64,000 bases of DNA from a bacterium (GTDB taxonomy: Bacteria > Acidobacteriota > Thermoanaerobaculia > Multivoradales > J023): NCBI GenBank assembly GCA_024226315.1, contig JAAELT010000186.1, positions 1 to 64,000 of the forward strand, read 5' to 3'. The notes under the pieces are model-generated. The model saw only the letters and a program-made list of their open reading frames with translations, searched no databases and was not told where the DNA came from. Positions 46,103 to 52,188 of this stretch are shown piece by piece (the stretch's first letter is position 1; each line of letters begins with the position of its first letter). The position numbers were made by a program, and so were the translations under genes.

Positions 46103-46765
46103 TCACCACCTCTGGACCAGGTAGACGTAGACGGGAATGATCGCGAACAGCGCCGAGACGCCCACCGCGAAAGCCACGCCCAGGCGGTGGGCGAGGCGGG
46201 CGAAGCGCCGGGGCTGGAAGCCGAAGGTGCGAAACGCGCTCTCCACGCCGTGCAGCAGGTGGTAGCCCATCGCCGCCATGGCGACGACGTAGAGTGCCAC
46301 GTACCACTCGCGGTCGAAGGCGGCGAGCACCACCGCGTAGAGGTCCCGGTGGCCGCCCGAGTCGACGCCGACAGCGCCCCAGTGGTACTCGTACCAGAAA
46401 GTCTTCATGTGAATCACCAGGAAGATCAGCAGCACCGTGCCCAGGATCCCCATGTTGCGGGCGTACCAAGGGCTCGCGTCCTGGGGCCGGCTGTAGGCAT
46501 AGGGCACCGAGCGCGCGGCCCGATTGCGCCGGGTGAGCAGCAGGCTGAGCACCGCGTGGCCCAGGATGCCGGCATAGGTCGCCAGGCCGGCGATCTTGAT
46601 CAGCGGGTTGGAGGACAGCAGGTGCGAGTAGAAGTTGAACTGCAGCTGTCCCTGTGGCCGGGGCAGGAACAGCTGCAGGTTGCCGAACAGGTGGACGAGG
46701 AGGAACAGGCACAGAAAGAGCCCGGTTGCTGCCATCCACAGTTTGCCGGCGATCGAGCTCTGCAC
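46103..46765 (-). CDS. sdhC: Succinate dehydrogenase/fumarate reductase cytochrome b subunit (type B)
   Basis: 220 aa from the GTG at 46765, chosen because GAGGGG lies 6 bases upstream and the protein then starts VQSSIAGKLWMAATGLFLCL like family members; a GTG at 46807 is the alternative. There are five membrane helices with haem-ligand His candidates in FLLVHLFGN, GILGHAVLS, FLVIHMKTF and GYHLLHGVES. This is the single-subunit, di-haem type that binds quinone and replaces separate SdhC/SdhD proteins. First gene of the operon. Confidence 0.93.
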   Translation of the reverse strand: MQSSIAGKLWMAATGLFLCLFLLVHLFGNLQLFLPRPQGQLQFNFYSHLLSSNPLIKIAGLATYAGILGHAVLSLLLTRRNRAARSVPYAYSRPQDASPWYARNMGILGTVLLIFLVIHMKTFWYEYHWGAVGVDSGGHRDLYAVVLAAFDREWYVALYVVAMAAMGYHLLHGVESAFRTFGFQPRRFARLAHRLGVAFAVGVSALFAIIPVYVYLVQRW

Positions 46766-46946
46766 CGGAATCCCCTCGCGTTTGCCGCCCCCTGGAGTCG
46801 GCCCCACGATTCATTGATATCAGGGGCCATGCGCGGAGAACACGTCTGCGGAGGTGGAGTCGGCTACCGCCTGTCGGGGTGGGCGCGCGATCCGCCGGGA
46901 CGTGTCACAATGAAATTTGAATCACAATCCCACGGGAGAACCGGGC

Positions 46947-48689
46947 ATGCCGACCGAGACAGCAACCGCGGCCCCCGTCGGCCAGCGGGCGAAGTTCCTC
47001 GACGAGCTGAGCGAGGCCTACAACTTGCGGCGCAAGAGCCTCATGCTCTTGACCGGCGATGTCCACGGGCTGTTCCCCAGCTCGGCGATCGACGACTTCG
47101 TGTCGCTCGAGGAGGCGATGCGCAGCGAGCTGGGCGACAAGTTCAACCTGGTGCGGGTCGACATCGCCTCGGGCGTGAGCTTCTACGACCACGACACCGA
47201 ACGCGAGGTGATCCGCATCTGCGAGTCCACCGACGGCACCGAAGTGCCCGAGTCGCGCCGCCGGCTGATGAAAGAGCTCATCGAGCGCAGCCGCCACAAC
47301 CCGCTCTCCGCCCTGGTGCTGCTACGTGGCATGGCCGACGCCTTCCACCGCGTGCGCGAGGCGGGCGAGACGATCAAGCCGCTGTGCCTGGTGCTGCAAT
47401 ACGCCGGCGCGCTGTTCCCGGCGGGGAACTTCTCTCGTCTGTCCGAGCTCGACCGTCAGCGCCTGGTGCTGTTCCTGCACTGGTCCAACGACCCGGTGTT
47501 CGTCGGCGGCCCGGACCTGCTGCTGCTGATCAACACCGTCAAGAGCGAGGTCAACAGCAAGATCACCGCCCTGCCCGCCGCCGACCACATCGAGATCCAG
47601 CTCCCCGGCCACGACGAGCGTCGCGACTTCGTGGAGTGGTACCGGCGCGACCACGAGAAGCTGCGTTTCGAGGGCGGCTGGGAGAAGTTCTGCCATGACG
47701 CCGCCGGCCTCACCCTGGCCTCGATCAAGGACCTGCTGGAGCTCGCCACCCGCAGCAAACGCCGCGTCGAGCGCGGTGACGTGGTCAAAGAGGTCAACCG
47801 CCTGCTCGAGGCCGAGCTGGGCGAGATCATCCGCATCAAGTACCCCAAGCACGGCCCGGACGACGTCATCGGCTACCACCAGACGGGCGAGATCTTCCGC
47901 ACCATCTTCGAGCGCTGCGAGGAAGAGGAGACCGCCGTCTCGGCGATCCTGGTCTCCGGCCCCAACGGCGGCGGCAAGACCTTCCAGCTCGAGGCCCACG
48001 CCTCGGCCTCGGGCCGCGTCGTCGTCGAGCTCGCCGGTATCCGCGGCGCCTTCTTCGGCGAGACCGACAAGTTCTTCGAGCTGCTGCGCTGGCACATCGC
48101 CACCTTCGGCAAGATCCTGATCCTGGTCGACGAGGCGCACACCGCCTTCGGCTCGATCCACTCGGGCGAGACCCACAAGACCGAGAAACGGCTGTCGGGC
48201 AACATCATCAAGATGATGGGCGACCCGTCGTTCCTGGGCAAGGTGCTGTGGGGCCTGATGACCTCGCGGCCCGACGAGCTCGACCCCGACATCAAGAGCC
48301 GATCGCCGATCCAGGTGCCGATTTTCGACCTCGAGGGCGAGGAGCGCTGGGAGTTCGTCACCGAGATGTTCCGCCGCAAGGGCATCGACCTCGACGAAGA
48401 GGAGATCGAGACCGTCTTCTCCGAGACCGACTACTACTCCGCCCGCGACTACCGCAACCTGGTGGCCGAGATGCTGGCCTCGCGCCGCAAGCACCCCGAG
48501 ATCCGTGCGTCGGAGGTGCTGGAAGGCTGGCAGGCCAGCCGCTCCATCGAGCGCGAGCGCGAGCTCCAGGAGCTGATCGCGGCGCTTCACTGCTCGTACC
48601 CGCGGCTGCTGCCGCAGCGCATCCAGGAGATGAGCGAGAAGGAGATCGTCGAGCGGGTGGAGAAGATCAAGTGGATGTTGCAGCGTTGA
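46947..48689 (+). CDS. Tandem AAA+ ATPase, first module without P-loop
   Basis: 580 aa from the ATG at 46947 (GGGAG about 9 bases upstream). The first half (about 20-260) has an AAA-like order, RKSLMLLTGDVHGLFP, then PLCLVLQYAGALFPAG and a sensor-like LLLLINTVKSEVNSK, but no GKT. The second half (about 280-540) is complete: Walker A SGPNGGGKTFQLEA, Walker B KILILVDEAHTAF, sensor-1 LWGLMTSRPDEL, and an Arg-rich small domain. The C-terminal helix ends EKIKWMLQR. The partner protein is unknown. The last 65 bp of the gene are duplicated 1.2 kb downstream, beyond a toxin-antitoxin cassette. Confidence 0.8.
   Translation: MPTETATAAPVGQRAKFLDELSEAYNLRRKSLMLLTGDVHGLFPSSAIDDFVSLEEAMRSELGDKFNLVRVDIASGVSFYDHDTEREVIRICESTDGTEVPESRRRLMKELIERSRHNPLSALVLLRGMADAFHRVREAGETIKPLCLVLQYAGALFPAGNFSRLSELDRQRLVLFLHWSNDPVFVGGPDLLLLINTVKSEVNSKITALPAADHIEIQLPGHDERRDFVEWYRRDHEKLRFEGGWEKFCHDAAGLTLASIKDLLELATRSKRRVERGDVVKEVNRLLEAELGEIIRIKYPKHGPDDVIGYHQTGEIFRTIFERCEEEETAVSAILVSGPNGGGKTFQLEAHASASGRVVVELAGIRGAFFGETDKFFELLRWHIATFGKILILVDEAHTAFGSIHSGETHKTEKRLSGNIIKMMGDPSFLGKVLWGLMTSRPDELDPDIKSRSPIQVPIFDLEGEERWEFVTEMFRRKGIDLDEEEIETVFSETDYYSARDYRNLVAEMLASRRKHPEIRASEVLEGWQASRSIERERELQELIAALHCSYPRLLPQRIQEMSEKEIVERVEKIKWMLQR
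48621..48685 (+). repeat. Left copy of a 65-bp direct repeat (3' end of the AAA+ gene)
   Basis: Begins ATCCAGGAGATGAGCGAGAA and ends GTGGATGTTGCAGCG, inside the coding sequence and just before the stop codon. The right copy is at 49823-49886. Confidence 0.95.
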
Positions 48690-48723
48690 TCCGCCGAGCG
48701 GCCGGGGGGTATTGTGGGCGTTG

Positions 48724-48739
48724 CGAATATTTCGAATAT
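48724..48739. promoter_or_regulatory. AT-rich direct repeat in front of the HTH/PIN module
   Basis: CGAATAT-TT-CGAATAT in an otherwise GC-rich 80-bp gap, about 33 bp before the ATG. It may be an operator for the HTH protein. GAGGAGGT at about 48758-48765 is the ribosome binding site. Confidence 0.4.
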
Positions 48740-48772
48740 CTGACAGGCTCATGACCTGAGGAGGTCCCGAAG

Positions 48773-49228
48773 ATGAGCGTCAAACAGATCTCGCTGCCGG
48801 ACACCAGGGCCGTGGAGCTGGCAGCCAGCGCCGCCGCGGCGCTCAAGGCCTACCTGAGCGCCCATCCCTCCGGGGCGGCCCGCTTGCGGCTGGGTTCGGC
48901 CGGCAGCGAGACGCAGGTCGTGGTTCCCGAGGCCGCGTTCGCGCTGCTCGTCGCCATGCTGGAAGAGTTGGCTCGTGGCAACACCGTGGCCATGGCCGCG
49001 GTCCAGGAAGAGCTGACCACCCAGCAGGCCGCGGATCTGCTCAACGTTTCGCGCCCTTATCTCATCGGCCTCCTCGAGGATGGAAAGATCCCGTTCCACC
49101 GGGTCGGGAATCGGCGCAAGCTCAGCCTTGCCGACCTTCTGGAATACAAACGCCGAGATACGGCACACCGGGAAGAGATCCTCGACCAGTTGACCGCGGA
49201 GGCCCAGGAGATGGGGCTCTACGACTGA
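48773..49228 (+). CDS. HTH (excisionase-type) antitoxin of a PIN toxin
   Basis: 151 aa. The C-terminal half contains a MerR/excisionase-like helix-turn-helix, ELTTQQAADLLNVSRPYLIG then LLEDGKIPFHRVGNRRKLSL plus ADLLEYKRR. The N-terminal half (about 1-75) is helical with an amphipathic VELAASAAAALKAYLSAH. This size and domain layout is common for antitoxins encoded directly before PIN toxins. It is separated from the PIN gene by 13 bp. Together they form the cassette between the two copies of the 65-bp repeat. Confidence 0.82.
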   Translation: MSVKQISLPDTRAVELAASAAAALKAYLSAHPSGAARLRLGSAGSETQVVVPEAAFALLVAMLEELARGNTVAMAAVQEELTTQQAADLLNVSRPYLIGLLEDGKIPFHRVGNRRKLSLADLLEYKRRDTAHREEILDQLTAEAQEMGLYD

Positions 49229-49241
49229 ACGTGGAGCGACC

Positions 49242-49823
49242 TTGGTTCCGATCGCGGTTCTGGACGCCTGCGTCGTCTACCCCGCCCCGCTTCGTGATCT
49301 GCTGATACGGCTCGCCTTGGCTGGTCTCTTTCGAGCCAGGTGGACCGAACAGATCCTCGACGAGGCTTTCGAGGCCCTGCGATCTCGACGGCCTGAGCTC
49401 GAGTCGGCCCGGCTCCGGCGAACACGGCAGCTCATGTGCGAGGCGTTGCCCGATGCGCTCGTCGAGGGGCATCTGGGTCTGGTCGAGGACCTCGGCCTGC
49501 CGGATCCCGATGATCGCCATGTGTTGGCGGCAGCGATTCACTCCGGCGCTCATTGGATCGTTACCGAGAACGTCAAGGACTTCCCCGCCGAAGTGCTGGC
49601 CGACCATGAAGTCGAGGTCCGAACACCCGACGATCTTGTGCTCTTGTTGCTCGATCGAACTCCCGACATCGTTATCGACGTGATCCGGCGTCAGGCCGCA
49701 GCCTTGAAGAATCCTCCGCATTCCTTCGACGATCTGCTTGAGACCTTGGGGCGCTGCGGGCTCGGCAGGGCTGTCACTGAGATCAAACGGGCCGTTCGGG
49801 AACGTCGCGATCCCTCCGTGTGA
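49242..49823 (+). CDS. PIN-domain toxin (COG1569-like)
   Basis: 193 aa with a TTG start preceded by GGAG. PIN features: Asp in AVLDACVVYPAPLRDLLIRL (about residue 8), Glu in WTEQILDEAF, and PDPDDRHVLAAAIHSGAHWI with two acidic residues, then VTENVKDFP. It differs from the 130-aa VapC type by an extra C-terminal helical part (about 140-193). Its TGA stop overlaps the first base of the downstream copy of the 65-bp repeat, which marks the end of the inserted cassette. Confidence 0.82.
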   Translation: MVPIAVLDACVVYPAPLRDLLIRLALAGLFRARWTEQILDEAFEALRSRRPELESARLRRTRQLMCEALPDALVEGHLGLVEDLGLPDPDDRHVLAAAIHSGAHWIVTENVKDFPAEVLADHEVEVRTPDDLVLLLLDRTPDIVIDVIRRQAAALKNPPHSFDDLLETLGRCGLGRAVTEIKRAVRERRDPSV

Positions 49824-49886
49824 TCCAGGAGATGAGCGAGAAGGAGATCGTCGAGAGGGTGAGAAGATCAAGTGGATGTTGCAGCG
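49823..49886 (+). repeat. Right copy of the direct repeat: gene-end fragment of the AAA+ ATPase
   Basis: 64 bp, identical to 48621-48685 except one substitution (GAGCGGG to GAGAGGG) and one missing G (GGGTGGAG to GGGTGAG). It has no start of its own, so it is a non-functional gene tail. Confidence 0.95.
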
Positions 49887-49950
49887 GTGACGCTCCTCCA
49901 ACCATAGGTGAGCTCCCGGCCTGCGGGGCATGCGCTCCCTGCCAGCCGTC

Positions 49951-50156
49951 GTCACGGGTTGGTCACTCAAGACGTAACGGCCAGTTGAACATCACGGCTT
50001 GAACTGTGAAGACGTGATGTTCAACTGGGTATCACGGGATGATGAATCAACACGTGATGCCGATCTCGGTGTCACGACTTGAACGCCGAAACCGTGATTC
50101 TCGGTTGAACATCACGAGATCATTGAGTAAGACGTGATGTTCCAGTGGGAACCACG
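49951..50156. repeat. 40-bp-period palindromic array
   Basis: An RTCACG/ACCACG hexamer recurs at exactly 49951, 49991, 50031, 50071, 50111 and 50151. Each of the middle units carries a facing CGTGAT about 22 bases later. Two units form long perfect or near-perfect dyads: CCAGTTGAACATCACG (49981-49996) with CGTGATGTTCAACTGG (50013-50028), and a similar pair at 50101-50116/50133-50148. It is AT-richer than its surroundings and has no reading frame. It fills the gap between the PIN toxin region and the 3' end of the broken TIR gene. Confidence 0.9.
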
Positions 50157-50238
50157 GTCTACGGCGTTGTGATGGTGTCTCCAGCTGAGGATCAACGTCT
50201 GCGGCTGCTTTGGCGTGACGATCGACAGATTCCGACCT

Positions 50239-51270
50239 TCAGTCTGCGTTCCCTGCAGCCAGGTGCTCCAGAAGGAGCGTCACCTCGGCTGCATCGGTGT
50301 AGAAGAGCCCCGGAGTCGACGCCAACGCCGGATCGCGGGAGCCCTCGAGGATCTGCTGCAGGACGGGAATGAGCGCCTTCAGTTCGTCGGGAAGTCCTCG
50401 GAATCGCTGTCCACCAGCACCGAAAATCGCCGGCTGACGTCGCCACCTCCGCCGGGAACACCGCTGCTGGGGCCACCTTCCGCGGCGGCCCAACCATCGA
50501 TCGCACCGCGCGTCTTGTCGTGGGCCAGGGCGTCGTAGAGCAGACCGCCCCACTCCGGCAGCTTCGCCTCGATCCCCTTGGCGCGACGCTGGAAGACTGG
50601 GCTCGGCCAGGAGGCGTAACGCTCCAGGTACCAGGCCAGGTCGTCGGCCTCGATCGGCCCCAGCGGCGCTCTGAAGTCGAACCGCCGGCTCCTCACTTGA
50701 GGCCCGCCGTCGGCCGGCCGGTAGACCAGCCGCGCCTCGGCAGTGGCGCGTCGAGTGCCGTCCTTTTCGGCGATCGAAGGCGAGGCGAGCTCCAGCACCA
50801 GGTCGGCGAGCGGGCTCGGCTCCGGCACCTCCGCCACCGGGGCGCTCTCCGGCAGCGCGAGATCCAGCGCGACGACCAGCTCGGTGATCGCCTGCTCGAA
50901 AGTCGCGGGATCGGTGCCAAGGGGAATAGAGACGGTCTCCCCTTCGAGGAACCACTTCACCCTTGGGCTCGAGCGGCGTCACCAGCACCGGGATGATCCG
51001 GAGCCCCTCCTCGCGCTGCTCCCTCAGCTCGCGGGCGTAGGCCACCTCCTTCTCGACCCAGTCCGACTTCGGTGCGTCGAGACTCAGGAGGGCGATCAAA
51101 TGGCTCGAATCGTCGATCGCGCCGCGAATCTCCGGGTCCAACTCCTCGCCGGCGGCCAGCTCCCGGCTTGCGACCCACAGCTTGACGCGCGGCTCCAGCG
51201 CCTCGCGGATCTTCTGGACGAGAGCGTCGTCCGACGAGGCGTGGGCAACGAAGACGTGGGTGCCTGCCAT
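50239..51270 (-). pseudogene. TIR-domain protein gene disrupted by two compensating frameshifts
   Basis: The ATG at 51270 has AGGAG upstream and opens a good TIR domain (VFVAHASSDDALVQKIREAL, SHLIALLSLDAPKSDWVEKE, RIIPVLVTPLEPKG), including the conserved W..KE helix. At about 50958-50964 the frame shifts. The next 190 codons continue in another frame (VKWFLEGETVSIPLGTDPAT, FRAPLGPIEADDLAWYLERY, LPEWGGLLYDALAHD, RRFSVLVDSDSEDFP). At about 50387-50394 the frame returns for the C-terminal DELKALIPVLQQILEGSRDP...LLLEHLAAGNAD. Both switches lie at GGG/CCC runs. The restored protein would be about 340 aa and matches the front half of TIR-CHAT-like conflict proteins. It is either decayed, subject to recoding, or affected by sequence errors. 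Confidence 0.75.
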
Positions 51271-51400
51271 GTGTGTTCTCCTGAATCGCGATTCGAGGCC
51301 TGCGGAGAGGCAGGCGGGGTCTCTCTAGATGTACCTGCTGCGATGGGGTGGAAAGTCCCACCCGACCAATACGCAACCGACTAACCTGGCGAGACCTTCC

Positions 51401-51799
51401 CTATTCGGGCGAGAAGCGAACCCAGGCCAGTCCGTCGACTCGCTTGAAGTGGCGATCCGACGACAGAAGATCTGCCCCTGTCTCCATCGCGTGGGCGGCG
51501 ATCCAGATATCGTTGGTGGGAATGAGGGTGCCCCGGCGCCGGAGCGCCGCCGACACGCGGCCGAATCGATCGGCCGTGGTGAAGGTCACCGGTACGAGGC
51601 TCACGTAAGGTCTATCGAGGAACGCGGTGAACCGCGACGAGTTCTCTTCGAACCGTGTGCCGTGCCGGAAGCCGTAGAGCAGCTCTCCGGCCACGACCGC
51701 GGAGATCAAGATCTGACTGGCCCGCCGCACTCTGCCGGCGACTTCCGGGTGCCCGCCCATCAACGCCGAGTACGCGTTGGTGTCGAGCATGAACCTCAT
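51401..51799 (-). CDS. vapC: VapC/FitB-like PIN toxin
   Basis: 132 aa. PIN motifs: MLDTNAYSALMGG with the first Asp (residue 6), ISAVVAGELLYGF with Glu, PTNDIWIAAHAMETGADLLS with Asp, and SDRHFKRVDGL with Asp. It is a canonical type-II ribonuclease toxin. The start overlaps the antitoxin stop by ATGA, which ensures coupled synthesis. Confidence 0.92.
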   Translation of the reverse strand: MRFMLDTNAYSALMGGHPEVAGRVRRASQILISAVVAGELLYGFRHGTRFEENSSRFTAFLDRPYVSLVPVTFTTADRFGRVSAALRRRGTLIPTNDIWIAAHAMETGADLLSSDRHFKRVDGLAWVRFSPE

Positions 51800-52059
51800 G
51801 ACCAGAACGACTCGTCGATCTGCTCGAAGACCTGAATCGAGTCCAGGAAGTCCCGCTCCTCGTCCTTCGACCAGACTCCGATGAAGTCGTCCAACTCGTC
51901 ACCGATCACGTCGGGGCGATCCGCGGCCGAATCCAGGCCGGCACCTCTGCGCATTAGCTTGAGAGCGGCCTTGTTCAGAGACAGGCCCTCGACCCGCGCC
52001 AGCCGTAGCAGCCGCTGTTCGAGTTGCTCGTCGAAACCTCGGATCGTCAATTGGGTCAT
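51796..52059 (-). CDS. vapB: VapB/FitA-like ribbon-helix-helix antitoxin
   Basis: 87 aa. The N-terminal QLTIRGFDEQLEQRLLRLAR plus VEGLSLNKAALKLMRRGAG is a typical FitA/VapB ribbon-helix-helix. The C-terminal acidic tail (DELDDFIGVWSKDEERDFLD...ESFWS) fits the toxin groove. The ATG follows GGGAG. A dyad-rich stretch at 52076-52106 lies just upstream and probably forms the operator. Confidence 0.9.
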   Translation of the reverse strand: MTQLTIRGFDEQLEQRLLRLARVEGLSLNKAALKLMRRGAGLDSAADRPDVIGDELDDFIGVWSKDEERDFLDSIQVFEQIDESFWS

Positions 52060-52075
52060 ATCGTTCTCCCGTCGC

Positions 52076-52106
52076 TCGAGTCATGGAGGTGACTCACTTC
52101 GAGTCA
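52076..52106. promoter_or_regulatory. Candidate VapBC operator
   Basis: TCGAGTCA at 52076-52083 and again at 52099-52106, with TGACTC (52090-52095) between them in the opposite sense, giving GAGTCA-6-TGACTC. Helical spacing of 23 bp between the direct copies suits two bound dimers. It lies in the divergent gap between vapB and the helicase gene. Confidence 0.45.
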
Positions 52107-52188
52107 GCTTATGCCTCAGAGGCGCGGTGGTCAAGGCGGACGAGCGCGATTCCTGGCCCGACCCGACGTTTTCGTCTATCCTCGCCAG

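Noticed and set aside
48621..49886. Complete IS element or transposon at the duplicated gene end
   Set aside because: No transposase and no terminal inverted repeats; only the direct duplication and the TA genes are present.
49951..50156. CRISPR or integron attC array
   Set aside because: Units are 40 bp without unique spacers, there is no integrase, and attC-type core sites (GTTRRRY) are not present at the unit borders.
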